Below, piece after piece: positions 25,458-34,400 of a stretch of 64,000 nucleotides of DNA. This stretch comes from CAIQQQ01 sp037445025 (lineage in GTDB: Bacteria; Pseudomonadota; Alphaproteobacteria; Acetobacterales; Acetobacteraceae): positions 62,001 to 126,000 of the forward strand of contig JBBILI010000013.1 in the NCBI GenBank assembly GCA_037445025.1. Reading direction: 5' to 3'. The notes beneath the pieces were generated by a model. The model was not told the origin of the DNA. It was given only the letters and a program-made list of their open reading frames with translations, and searched no databases. The position numbers were made by a program, and so were the translations under genes. Each line of letters begins with the position of its first letter. The first letter of the stretch is position 1.

Positions 25458-26420
25458 GTGACCCATCCGACCCTCCTGGCCACAGCCCTGCTGATCGAGG
25501 CGCTGTGCGGCTACCCCGACGCCCTGTTCGCCCGCATGCGCCATCCTGTGGTGTGGCTGGGCGCGGTGATCTCCACCTGCGACCGCCGCCTCAACCGCCC
25601 CATGCAGAGCTTCCGCGTCCGCCAGGCGATGGGCGTGCTGGGCGAACTGCTGCTGCTCGCCGCCGCGATCCTGCCCACCGCCGCCCTTGCGGCGTGGCTG
25701 ACCGGCCCCTGGGTGTGGCTGCTGCCGGTCCTCGCCAGCGCCGGTCTGGCCAGCCGCAGCCTGTGGCGCCATGTCGCCGACGTCGCCACCGGCCTGGAGC
25801 AGGACGGGCTCGCCGGCGGCCGGCTTGCGGTGTCGCGCATCGTCGGTCGCAATCCCGCGACGCTGGACGAGGCCGGTGTGGTGCGGGCCGCCATCGAGAG
25901 CCTGGCCGAAAACTTCTCCGACGGCGTGGTGGCCCCCGCGCTGTGGTGCGGCGTGGTGGGGCTGCCGGGCATCGCTGCCTACAAGGCGATCAACACCGCC
26001 GACAGCATGATCGGCCACCGCACCCCGCGCCACGAAGCCTATGGCTGGGCGGCGGCGCGACTCGACGACCTCGTCAACCTGCCGGCCTCGCGACTCGCTG
26101 CCCTGTGGCTGACCCTCGCGGCGGCGATCAGCCCCGGCGCCTCCGGCGTGGGCGCCCTGCGCGCGGTGGCGCGCGACGCCGGGCGTCATCGCTCCCCCAA
26201 CGCCGGCTGGCCGGAGGCGGCGATGGCCGGTGCCCTCGGTCTGCGCCTGGCGGGGCCGCGGGTATACGGCACCACCCGGGTCGAGGATGCCTGGATGGGC
26301 GATGGCCGGGCCGAGGCAACGCCCGCGGATCTGCGCCGCGCGCTGGCACTGTACCGGCTGGCCTGCGGACTGCAGATCCTGGCCGTGCTCATCGCGCTGT
26401 CTGCAACAATTTATCGATAG
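25458..26420 (+). CDS. cbiB: Adenosylcobinamide-phosphate synthase CbiB (CobD in Pseudomonas nomenclature)
   Basis: CbiB attaches the aminopropanol (phosphate) linker to adenosylcobyric acid in the membrane. The 320-residue protein has several hydrophobic helices (for example around residues 45-90) and the conserved RNPATLDEAGVVRAAIESLAENFSDG region (about 130-155). ADSMIGHR and the C-terminal RSPNAGWPEAAMAGAL are also typical. GTG 25458 is chosen since VTHPTLLATALLIEA begins the first helix. Its 3' end overlaps that of convergent cobQ by 32 bp. Confidence 0.92.
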   Translation: MTHPTLLATALLIEALCGYPDALFARMRHPVVWLGAVISTCDRRLNRPMQSFRVRQAMGVLGELLLLAAAILPTAALAAWLTGPWVWLLPVLASAGLASRSLWRHVADVATGLEQDGLAGGRLAVSRIVGRNPATLDEAGVVRAAIESLAENFSDGVVAPALWCGVVGLPGIAAYKAINTADSMIGHRTPRHEAYGWAAARLDDLVNLPASRLAALWLTLAAAISPGASGVGALRAVARDAGRHRSPNAGWPEAAMAGALGLRLAGPRVYGTTRVEDAWMGDGRAEATPADLRRALALYRLACGLQILAVLIALSATIYR

Positions 26421-27846
26421 CCACATGCGCCTCCAGATGATCGGCGAACGCATCCAGCGTCGCCTCCACGGCCGCGTCGTGGCGATGCCCTGACGGCGCG
26501 GCGCCGAGCGCGCGCAGCAGCGACGCGCGTGCCGCGTCGTCATGGAACAGCCCATGCACATAAAGGCCACGCACCGATCCGTCGGCCGAGCCGGCGCCGT
26601 CCGGCCGGCCATCGGCCAGATGCAGCACCGGCCGCGCCAGATCCGCTCCCTCGGTGCGCCCCATATGGATCTCGTAGCCCACAAACGGCGCGCCCCCGGC
26701 CAGAAACCCGCTGACCCGCGCCAGCCGTTTCTGTCCGGTCAGCACGGTGTCCACATCGAGCAGCCCAAGTCCCGCCACCGTGCCGGCCGGGCCTTCCACC
26801 CCGTCCGGATCAGCGATCGTCCGGCCCAGCATCTGATAGCCGCCGCACAGCCCCAGCACCCGGCCTCCCCGCCTGCGATGTGCGGCGATGTCGATGTCCC
26901 AGCCCGCTGCGCGCAGGGCGGCGAGGTCCGCGATGGTCGATTTGGAGCCGGGCAGGATCACCAGGTCGCAGTCACCCGGCAGCGGCGTGCCCGGCCGCAG
27001 CAGGGTCAGCGCCACATCCGGCTCCTGCGCCAGCGGATCGAGATCGTCGAAATTGGCGATCGCCGGCAGCAGCGGCACGCAGACACGCAACCGTCCGGCG
27101 GCATGGGTGCGGCGTTCGACAAGGTCGGCCGCGTCCTCGGCGGGCAGCCGCGCCAGTTCCGCGAAATGCGGCACCAGCCCCAGCGCGGGCCATCCGGTAT
27201 GCCCCGCGATCGCCGTCATGCCCTCGGCGAACAGCGACAGATCGCCGCGCATGCGATTGACGATGAAGCCGCGGATCATCGCCGCATCCGCCCGGTCGAG
27301 CACGGTGTGCGTGCCGACCAGGCTCGCGATCACGCCGCCACGGTCGATATCGCCGATCAGGATGACCGGCGTGCCGGTGGCCCGCGCAAAACCCATGTTG
27401 GCGATGTCGCCGTGGCGCAGATTGATCTCGGACGCACTGCCCGCCCCCTCCACCAGCACGATGTCGGCCTCGGCGCGCAGACGGGAAAAACTGTCCAGCA
27501 CGAACGGCAGCAGCGACGGCTTCATCGCCTGGTACTCCCGCGCCCGGGCCGTCGCGTGCACGCGCCCCTGCACGATCACCTGGGCGCCGATTTCGCTCTG
27601 CGGCTTCAGCAGCACCGGGTTCATGTGCACGCTGGCGGGCACCAGGCAGGCCCGCGCCTGCAGAGCCTGCGCCCGCCCGATCTCGCCGCCATCCTCGGTG
27701 ACGGCCGCGTTGTTGGACATGTTCTGCGGCTTGAACGGCCGCACCGTCAGGCCACGCCGGGTGAACGCGCGGCACAGCCCGGCCACGAGCACGGACTTGC
27801 CGACGCTCGATCCGGTGCCTTGAAACATCAGGGTTCTGGCGGTCAT
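26389..27846 (-). CDS. cobQ: Cobyric acid synthase
   Basis: CobQ amidates four carboxylates of adenosylcobyrinic a,c-diamide using glutamine and ATP. The 485 residues show an N-terminal dethiobiotin-synthetase-like domain with QGTGSSVGKS and PFKPQNMSNNA. The C-terminal class I glutaminase domain has PGSKST, the nucleophile Cys in LGLCGGYQML, and the catalytic His in YVHGLFHDD. It starts six bases after the hicB stop, so it may be expressed partly from the toxin-antitoxin promoter. Confidence 0.96.
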   Translation of the reverse strand: MTARTLMFQGTGSSVGKSVLVAGLCRAFTRRGLTVRPFKPQNMSNNAAVTEDGGEIGRAQALQARACLVPASVHMNPVLLKPQSEIGAQVIVQGRVHATARAREYQAMKPSLLPFVLDSFSRLRAEADIVLVEGAGSASEINLRHGDIANMGFARATGTPVILIGDIDRGGVIASLVGTHTVLDRADAAMIRGFIVNRMRGDLSLFAEGMTAIAGHTGWPALGLVPHFAELARLPAEDAADLVERRTHAAGRLRVCVPLLPAIANFDDLDPLAQEPDVALTLLRPGTPLPGDCDLVILPGSKSTIADLAALRAAGWDIDIAAHRRRGGRVLGLCGGYQMLGRTIADPDGVEGPAGTVAGLGLLDVDTVLTGQKRLARVSGFLAGGAPFVGYEIHMGRTEGADLARPVLHLADGRPDGAGSADGSVRGLYVHGLFHDDAARASLLRALGAAPSGHRHDAAVEATLDAFADHLEAHVAIDKLLQTAR

Positions 27847-27852
27847 GCGGAT

Positions 27853-28281
27853 CTAGGCGAGCGCCCGTTCCTCCACCACCAGCCGCCGTCCGAGCGCCTT
27901 CAAGGCGAGCTCCACCTGGCCGATGCGACTTTTGTGCACGGGATCCAGCAGTCGCCTGATGTCCTTCTCGTCCATGCCCAAGCGATGCCCCAGTTCGACG
28001 TTGGTCATCCCGACGTCACGCTTGGCCCGATACAGGGCGAGCTTGGCCGCCACAAGCAGCGGCACCGCCACCACGGGCCGCCCTCGGGCCGGGCTGGGCG
28101 ACGGCAGCGGTCGATTGTCGGTGACATAGAAGCTCAGGGCCGTGGCCAGCGCATCCGGGGCTGCGTCCAGATTCGCCTGCAGGTCGCCCCAGCCGCCGGT
28201 GACCATTTCCGGCACATCGGGACACGTGATGGTGATGCCATCGGCCTCGGTGAGAATGTCGACGGGATAGGCGAAGCGCAT
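27853..28281 (-). CDS. hicB: HicB-type antitoxin with C-terminal helix-turn-helix
   Basis: The 142-residue protein has a HicB partial RNase-H-like N-terminal domain (MRFAYPVDILTE, ITITCPDVPEMVTGG). A basic C-terminal helix-turn-helix follows (AKLALYRAKRDVGMTNVELGHRLGM). It would neutralise HicA and repress the operon. It lies three bases downstream of hicA and just upstream of cobQ. Confidence 0.9.
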   Translation of the reverse strand: MRFAYPVDILTEADGITITCPDVPEMVTGGWGDLQANLDAAPDALATALSFYVTDNRPLPSPSPARGRPVVAVPLLVAAKLALYRAKRDVGMTNVELGHRLGMDEKDIRRLLDPVHKSRIGQVELALKALGRRLVVEERALA

Positions 28282-28284
28282 CGA

Positions 28285-28494
28285 TCAGTCCTCCAGATCT
28301 GTCGCGGTGATGCCAAGCTGCTTCAGGATGGCGCGCTGTGTGCCGGTTGGCAGGTCTTTCGCGTGACGCGGGATGACGGAGCTTCTGCCCTGAAGCCGCA
28401 CCTTGGTGTGACTTCCGCCCTCCACGACCTCCCCAGACCATCCCAGCCGGTTGGCCAGCCGGCGGATGCGACGGAGGAGATCGTTCGGCTTCAC
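28285..28494 (-). CDS. hicA: HicA-type mRNA interferase toxin
   Basis: HicA toxins are small double-stranded-RNA-binding-fold RNases that cleave mRNA. The catalytic His is in GGSHTKVRL, followed by SSVIPRHAKDLPTGTQRAILKQLGI, a typical HicA end. I use GTG 28494 (69 residues, MKPNDLLRRI) because a TTGACA promoter and operator palindrome sit just upstream. The longer TTG start at 28545 would place these inside the gene. With GTG 28494 the mRNA may be almost leaderless. Confidence 0.82.
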   Translation of the reverse strand: MKPNDLLRRIRRLANRLGWSGEVVEGGSHTKVRLQGRSSVIPRHAKDLPTGTQRAILKQLGITATDLED

Positions 28495-28501
28495 ACCCGG
28501 G

Positions 28502-28554
28502 ATATCGGGCAAATTTGCCCGAACTGTCAAGTTCTGAACGGACAAATATGCCCG
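28502..28554 (-). promoter_or_regulatory. hicAB promoter with two operator-like palindromes
   Basis: On the minus strand TTGACA (28530-28525) is followed after 17 nt by CGATAT as a weak -10. The perfect palindrome CGGGCAAATTTGCCCG (28506-28521) fills the spacer. A near copy, CGGACAAATATGCCCG (28539-28554), lies 33 bp away. This layout suits cooperative repression by HicB. Confidence 0.6.
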
Positions 28555-28555
28555 A

Positions 28556-29158
28556 TCAAAACTCGATGCCCGACTGCGCCTTCACGCCCGCCGCGAAATG
28601 ATGCTTCACCAGCGTCATCTCCGTCACCAGATCGGCGGCGGCCACCAGCTCCGGCTTCGCGTTGCGCCCGGTGATCACCACGTGCTGGCCCGCAACCCGC
28701 GCCGCACAGCCGGCGATCACCTCCGCCAGATCCAGATAGTCGTAGCGCAGCGCGATGTTGAGCTCGTCCAGGATCACCAAGGCGACGTCGTCGCGCGCCA
28801 TCAGCGCCTGCGCCATCGCCCAGGCCCGCCCGGCCGCCGCCACGTCGCGCGCCCGGTCCTGCGTCTCCCACGTGAACCCCTCGCCCATCGTGTGCCATTC
28901 CACAAGATCGCCGAATCGCTCCAGCACCGCCCGCTCGCCGGTGCCCCAGGCGCCCTTGATGAACTGCACCACGCCCACCCGCCTGCCATGCCCGATCATG
29001 CGCAGCGCCAGCCCGAACGCCGCGGTCGACTTGCCCTTGCCCGGCCCGGTGTTGACGATCAGCAGACCCTTCTCGACGGTCTTGGACGCGACCTCCGCAT
29101 CCTGCACCGCCTTGCGCCGCGCCATCTTGGCGCGGTGGCGCGCCTCCTCGTCGGTCAT
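28556..29158 (-). CDS. cobO: Cob(I)yrinic acid a,c-diamide adenosyltransferase (CobO/BtuR type)
   Basis: CobO transfers the adenosyl group of ATP to cobalt(I) corrinoid. In 200 residues the P-loop is NTGPGKGKSTAAFG near residue 35, followed by VVQFIKGAW, WETQDRARD, and ILDELNIALRYDYLD. The end AGVKAQSGIEF is typical. Its ATG overlaps the cobU stop (ATGA). The stop is two bases from the second hicAB operator copy, so this part of the cob operon abuts the toxin-antitoxin promoter directly. Confidence 0.95.
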   Translation of the reverse strand: MTDEEARHRAKMARRKAVQDAEVASKTVEKGLLIVNTGPGKGKSTAAFGLALRMIGHGRRVGVVQFIKGAWGTGERAVLERFGDLVEWHTMGEGFTWETQDRARDVAAAGRAWAMAQALMARDDVALVILDELNIALRYDYLDLAEVIAGCAARVAGQHVVITGRNAKPELVAAADLVTEMTLVKHHFAAGVKAQSGIEF

Positions 29159-29658
29159 CCCTGCACCTGCATCGCCAGCCCCGCCACCATGAACACCACC
29201 GCATCGGCCACGGCCGCCAGCCGCTGGTGCAGCAGCCCGGCCTCGTCGCGAAACGCCCGCGCCAGCCGGTTGTCCGGCACGATCCCCAGCCCCACCTCGT
29301 TGGAGACCAGCACCACCGGCGCCTTGTGGGCGAGACACGCGCCTTCCAGATCCGCCGTCGCCTGCTCCAGGTCGCGTTCGTCGAGCATCAGATTGGTCAG
29401 CCACAGCGTCAGGCAGTCGACCAGCACCGGCCCGGCGGCGGCGGCGATCGCATCCGCCAGCAACACCGGCGCCTCCACCGTCACCCAGCCCGCCGCCCGC
29501 CGGTCGCGATGCTGCGCGATGCGCCCGCGCATCTCGTCATCGAAGGCCTGGGCGGTGGCGATATAGGTCCAGGGCGCCGGATGCGCCATCACCAGCGCCT
29601 CCGCATGGCGGCTCTTGCCGGAACGGGCGCCGCCGAGAACGAGGGTGAGGTGGTTCAG
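29155..29658 (-). CDS. cobU: Adenosylcobinamide kinase / guanylyltransferase (CobU; CobP)
   Basis: CobU phosphorylates adenosylcobinamide and activates it with GMP. The P-loop GGARSGKS lies upstream of the first ATG (29592), which would delete it. No ATG, GTG or TTG precedes the P-loop in a plausible place. CTG 29658, with AAAGG eight bases upstream, yields 167 residues beginning LNHLTLVLGG, the expected family start. Other motifs are TYIATAQAFDDEM, HRDRRAAGW with the guanylylated-His region, and VSNEVGLGIVP. The CTG start is inferred; a sequence error is the alternative. Confidence 0.85.
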   Translation of the reverse strand: MNHLTLVLGGARSGKSRHAEALVMAHPAPWTYIATAQAFDDEMRGRIAQHRDRRAAGWVTVEAPVLLADAIAAAAGPVLVDCLTLWLTNLMLDERDLEQATADLEGACLAHKAPVVLVSNEVGLGIVPDNRLARAFRDEAGLLHQRLAAVADAVVFMVAGLAMQVQG

Positions 29659-29699
29659 AGCACGGGCCTTTGACGGTGTGGTTCGGGTGGGCGTATGAC

Positions 29700-29902
29700 T
29701 CGCAGCAACGAATGGTCCTTCCAGATCGGAAGGTGAAGAGGGAATGCGGTGCGGGGGCGACCCTAAATCCGCGGCTGCCCCCGCAACTGTAGGCGGACAG
29801 CTTCATGCCATCAGGCCACTGGGGACGCTCCCCGGGAAGGCGGGCATGGCGCGCCGGGTGCAAACCCGAGATCCGTGAGCCAGGAGACCTGCCATTCCGG
29901 AC
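29700..29902 (+). ncRNA. Cobalamin riboswitch
   Basis: Conserved core elements occur in order on the plus strand: GGGAATGCGGTG near 29740, CTGCCCCCGCAACTGTA near 29774, GCCACTGG near 29814, GGGAAGGCG near 29834, and the B12 box GCCAGGAGACCTGCC at 29879-29893. It lies in the leader of the DUF1636-cobW-cobN operon and should lower its expression when adenosylcobalamin is abundant. The ends are approximate. The DNA also underlies the promoter side of divergent cobU. Confidence 0.94.
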
Positions 29903-29942
29903 GGACAGGCTTGTCCGGCCATCGCTGACTGCGCGTTCGGGC

Positions 29943-30016
29943 GGGGTGCCCCGGGTGCGACGATACCAGGCGGTATCGACCTTGCGGGCGCATGCCCGCC
30001 GGGCGGTTGGCACCCC
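29943..30016 (+). promoter_or_regulatory. Branched RNA structure downstream of the riboswitch (possible expression platform)
   Basis: GGGGTGCC (29943-29950) pairs with GGCACCCC (30009-30016), enclosing two more perfect hairpins: CGATACC with GGTATCG (29961-29978) and GCGGGC with GCCCGC (29984-29999). It lies between the B12 box and the DUF1636 start and could be the regulatory output, or a separate element. Confidence 0.5.
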
Positions 30017-30047
30017 ATGGTGGTGTGCGCTGCGGCGCGGGGGTTTC

Positions 30048-30428
30048 ATGACGATTTCAACGGCCAGTCTGCACGTCTGCATCACCTGTCGCGCCGGCAC
30101 CGCCCCGGCCGAAGGGGAACCCCCACCGGGCGCCGTGCTGCACGCCGAGATCGCCCGCCAGCTCGCCCAGCGCGAACACCAGGCCATCACCCTCCACCCG
30201 GTGAAATGCCTCTCCAGCTGCACCCGCGGGTCCGCCGCCTGCATCGCCATGCCGGGGAAATGGAGCTATCTGATGGGCGACCTCACGCCCGCGCTGGTCC
30301 CCGATCTGCTCGACTATTGCGACCGCTACGCCGCGTCCGCCACCGGCACCGTGCTGCCTTCCAAACGCGCGGCGTCGCTGCAGGGTTTCATTCTCGGCCG
30401 CGTGCCTGGACAGGAGATTGCCGCATGA
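30048..30428 (+). CDS. DUF1636 metal-binding protein
   Basis: The 126-residue protein starts at MTISTASLHV. It has a CITC pair near residue 11, CLSSC near 54 and further Cys residues in AACIAM and DYCDRY. The spacing suggests a thioredoxin-like [2Fe-2S] or metal-binding site. DUF1636 genes frequently accompany cobW and cobN, so a cobalt-delivery or redox role in corrin biosynthesis is plausible but untested. It is the first gene under the riboswitch, and its stop overlaps the cobW start. Confidence 0.85.
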   Translation: MTISTASLHVCITCRAGTAPAEGEPPPGAVLHAEIARQLAQREHQAITLHPVKCLSSCTRGSAACIAMPGKWSYLMGDLTPALVPDLLDYCDRYAASATGTVLPSKRAASLQGFILGRVPGQEIAA

Positions 30429-31450
30429 AGATCCCCGCCACCATCATCACCGGCTTCCTCGGCGCCGGGAAGACCACGCTGGTGCGTCACGTGCTGGAGA
30501 ACGCGGCCGGCCGGCGCATCGCCATCATCGTCAACGAATTCGGCTCCCTGGGCATCGACGGCGAGACGCTGCGCGCCTGCGGCCTGGCCAACTGCACCGA
30601 GGACGACATCATCGAGCTGGCCAATGGCTGCCTGTGCTGCACCGTGGCCGACGATTTCGTGCCCACCATGGAAAAGCTGGTCAACCGCGCCGATCCGCCG
30701 GAGCACATCCTCATCGAGACCTCCGGCCTCGCTTTGCCCAAGCCGCTGCTGAAGGCGTTCAACTGGCCCTCCGTGCGCAGCCGCATCACCGTTGACGGCG
30801 TGATCACCGTGGTGGACGGCCCCGCCGTCACCGCCGGGCGCTTCGCCGACGATCTGGACGCCATCGCCCGCCAGCGCGCCCAGGCCCCCTCGCTCGACCA
30901 CGACAACCCGCTGGCCGAGGTCTACGAGGACCAGCTGATGTGCGCCGACCTCGTCGTGCTCAACAAGACCGACATGATGACGACGGACGCGCGCGACCGG
31001 GTGATCCGCCAGATCACCGAGCAGCTGCCGCGCGCGGTGAAGCTGGTGCCGGCGCGCGAGGGCCGCATCGACCCCGCGGTGCTGCTCGGCCTGTCCGCCG
31101 CCGCCGAGGATGATCTGTCCGCCCGCCCCTCGCATCACGATGCCGAGGATGGCGCCCATGAGCACGACGATTTCGAGAGCTTCGTCGTGGACGTCCCCGA
31201 GATCGCCGCCCCCGACGCGCTGGTGGCCCGGCTGGCCAGGGTGGCGGCGGCGCATGACGTGCTGCGCATCAAAGGCTTCCTGGCCGTCACGGGCAAACCG
31301 CTGCGCCTCGCCGTGCAGGGCGTCGGCGCCCGCTTCCGCCAGAGCTACGACCGCGCCTGGGCGCCGGGCGAGGCCCGCACCGGCCATGTCGTGGTGATCG
31401 GCCGCACCGGCCTCGACCAGGCCGCCATCGCCGCCGGCATCAGAGGCTGA
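30425..31450 (+). CDS. cobW: Cobalamin biosynthesis protein CobW (GTPase metallochaperone)
   Basis: CobW belongs to the COG0523 G3E GTPases and is thought to supply cobalt to the CobNST chelatase. The 341 residues carry Walker A GFLGAGKTT (9-17), the metal-binding CLCC, ETSGLA, and the NKTD specificity motif. A His/Asp-rich stretch (HHDAEDGAHEHDD) precedes the C-terminal CobW domain and may bind metal. It overlaps DUF1636 and is followed directly by cobN. Confidence 0.95.
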   Translation: MKIPATIITGFLGAGKTTLVRHVLENAAGRRIAIIVNEFGSLGIDGETLRACGLANCTEDDIIELANGCLCCTVADDFVPTMEKLVNRADPPEHILIETSGLALPKPLLKAFNWPSVRSRITVDGVITVVDGPAVTAGRFADDLDAIARQRAQAPSLDHDNPLAEVYEDQLMCADLVVLNKTDMMTTDARDRVIRQITEQLPRAVKLVPAREGRIDPAVLLGLSAAAEDDLSARPSHHDAEDGAHEHDDFESFVVDVPEIAAPDALVARLARVAAAHDVLRIKGFLAVTGKPLRLAVQGVGARFRQSYDRAWAPGEARTGHVVVIGRTGLDQAAIAAGIRG

Positions 31451-31454
31451 TCGG

Positions 31455-34400
31455 ATGCACCTCCTGGTCCGCGACAGCGCCACGCTGGACGACCAGGTAC
31501 AGGCCGAGGACCTCGGCCAGACCCCGGCCGACCTCGTGTTCCTCTCGTTCTCCGACGCCGATCTGGCAGCCTTCGCCGGCGCCTGGCAGCGCATGGAGAA
31601 TCGGCCGACCCTCAGACTTGCCGCGCTGGCCAGGCTGCGCCACCCGATGTCGGTCGATCTCTATGTCGAACTGGTGATCCAGGCCGCGCGGTGCGTGGTG
31701 GTACGCCTGCTCGGCGGGCTCGACTACTGGCGCTACGGCGTGGAGGAGCTGCGCCACGCCTGCTCCTCGCGGGGCATCCCCTTCGTGCTGTTGCCGGGCG
31801 ACGGGCTGGCGGATGCCCGGCTCGCAGCGCTCTCCACCGCCGATGCTCCCGCCGTCGCGCGCATGGACGGTTTCCTGCGCCATGGCGGCCCGGCCAATCT
31901 CGACGCCGCCCTGCGCCTCGCCACCGCCCTGGCGGGGCTCGGCGCGGATGACGGCACCATGCCGCACCCGGTCGACCCCGCCGGTGAACTCGGTCTGGAC
32001 CTGCCGGCGCACGCCCCGCTCGCCGTCATCGTGTGCTACCGCTCACATCTGCTGGCCGATGACATCGCCCCCATCACCGCCCTGGCCGCGGCGCTGGCCG
32101 AACGCGGCCTCGGCGTGCGGGCGCTGTATGTCAGCAGCCTCAAGGACCCGGACGCCGCCGGCTTCATCGCCGAACGCCTGCGCGCGTGGCGCCCCGCGGT
32201 GGTGCTGAACGCCACGCTGTTCTCCGCCTGGCGCGAGGGTATCGGCGCCACGCTGGAGGCGGCCGGTGTGCCGGTGCTGCAGACCATCCTCGCCGTGGGC
32301 GGCGAGGAAGCCTGGCGATCCGGCTTCCGTGGCCTGTCGCAGACCGACCTCGCCATGCAGGTGGTGCTGCCCGAGCTGGACGGCCGGCTGCTCACCACCG
32401 CCATCGCGTTCAAGGCCAACGACGACGAGATCCCTGACCTCGGCTTCGCCCGCAGCATCAACCGGCCGCATGCCGAAGGCATTGCGCTTGCGGCCGACCG
32501 CGCCGCCGGCTGGGCCCGCCTGTCGCAGAGCCGGATGGGCGAGCGCCGCATCGCCATCGTGCTGTCCGACTATCCCGGCGCCGGCGGCCAGACCGGCCAC
32601 GCCGTGGGCCTGGACAGTTTCGCCAGCCTGTCCGCCATTCTGGGCCTGCTGCAACATGCGGGATACGCCACCACGGAGGCAGCAGCCCCCGAGATCACCG
32701 AAGCCCTCTGTACCGCGCAGGCCAAGCCGTTCCTGTCGCTCGACACGTATGAAACCCTGTTCGCCACCCTGCCCGCGGCCACCCGCGCCGCCATCGAAGC
32801 CGCCTGGGGCCCGCCGGAGGCCGACCAAGCCGTCACCGACGGCGCTTTCGTCCTGCGCCATCTCCACCGCGGCAACGTCCTGCTCGCCGTGCAGCCCGAC
32901 CGCGGCAGCCGGAACGGCCGAAAATCCGGGTATCACAACGCCGATCTGCCGCCGCGCCACGCCTATGTCGCCTTCTATCTCGGGCTCAGGCTGGAATGGG
33001 ACGCCCATGCCCTGGTGCATCTCGGCACCCATGGCACGCTGGAATGGCTGCCCGGCAAGGCCGCCGCCGTCTCCGCCGCCTGCCACCCCGTGGCGCTGCT
33101 GCGCGGTCTGCCGGTGATCTACCCCTTCATCGTCAACAACCCCGGCGAGGCCGCCGCCGCCAAGCGCCGCCTCGGCGCCGTCACCATCGGCCACATGACC
33201 CCGCCGATGACGCGGGCCGGGTCGGTCGGGCTGGAGGGGCTCGATCGCCTCATCGACGAATACGCCGCCGCCGACGGGCTCGACCGCCGCCGCGGCGCCC
33301 TGCTCCGCCGTGACATCCTGGAGCGCGCCGAGAGCTGCGGCCTGCTCGCCGAAAGCGGTGCCGACCGGGCGGACAGCGAGGACGACGCGTTGGCCCGGCT
33401 CGACGCCTATCTCTGCGACGTGAAGGACCTTCAAATACGCCAGGGCCTGCACATCTTCGCTGCGCCCTCGCGCCACCGCGCCGCATTGCTCGACGCCTTC
33501 GCGCGCCAGACCCCAGGCTTCGACCCCGCCCGTCTCGACGCCTGCGCCGACGCCGAAGCCCACGCCCTGCTGGCGGCACTCGACGGCCGCTTCGTCCTGC
33601 CCGGCCCGGCCGGCGCGCCCACCCGTGCCCGCGCCGACGTGCTGCCGACCGGGCGCAACCTGTTCACGCTGGACCCCCGCGCCATCCCGACCCGCTCCGC
33701 CCTGGAACTCGCCCGCGCCACCGAGGCCGAGCTGCTGCGCCGCCACCTGCAGGACCAGGGCGAACCGCTGCGCCGCGTGGTGCTCGATCTCTGGGGCAAC
33801 ACCTCGCTGCGCACCGGCGGCGAGGATTTCGCCCTCGCCTTCCTGCTGCTCGGCGCCACACCGGTGTGGGATGCCGGCTCATCACGTGTCAGCGGCTTCG
33901 CGGTCACCCCGCTCGCTTTGCTCGACCGCCCCCGCGTCGATGTCACGCTGCGCATCTCCGGCCTGTGCCGTGACATGTTCGAGACGCAGATCGCCCTGTT
34001 CGACGCCGCGGTGCGCGCCGTGGCCGCGCGCGACGAGGCGCCGGACTGGAACCCGCTGGCCGGCGAGACCGACACCGCCCGCATCTTCGGCCCCGCCCCC
34101 GGCCGCTACGGCACCGGCATCGACCTCGCCGACCCCGTCACCGTGGCGGCGTCCTATCTCGCCGCCTCCGCCACGTCCTACGCCAGTGCGGACGGAAACT
34201 TCACCGACCGCGTGGCCGCCGCCCAGGCCTTCGTCCACGAACAGGACCATGCCGAGACCGACCTGCTGGACAGCCCGGACTACGCCGCCCACGAAGGCGG
34301 CTTCGCCGCCGCCGCCGCGAGCCTCGGCGCCACCCCCGCGCTGTACCACGCCGACACCTCCGTCCCCGAGGCGCCCCGCCTGCGCACGCTTGCCGAGGAG

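Noticed and set aside
29537..30250. Minus-strand open frame across the riboswitch
   Set aside because: It is out of frame with cobU at the P-loop and overlaps the riboswitch; no conserved protein segment was seen.
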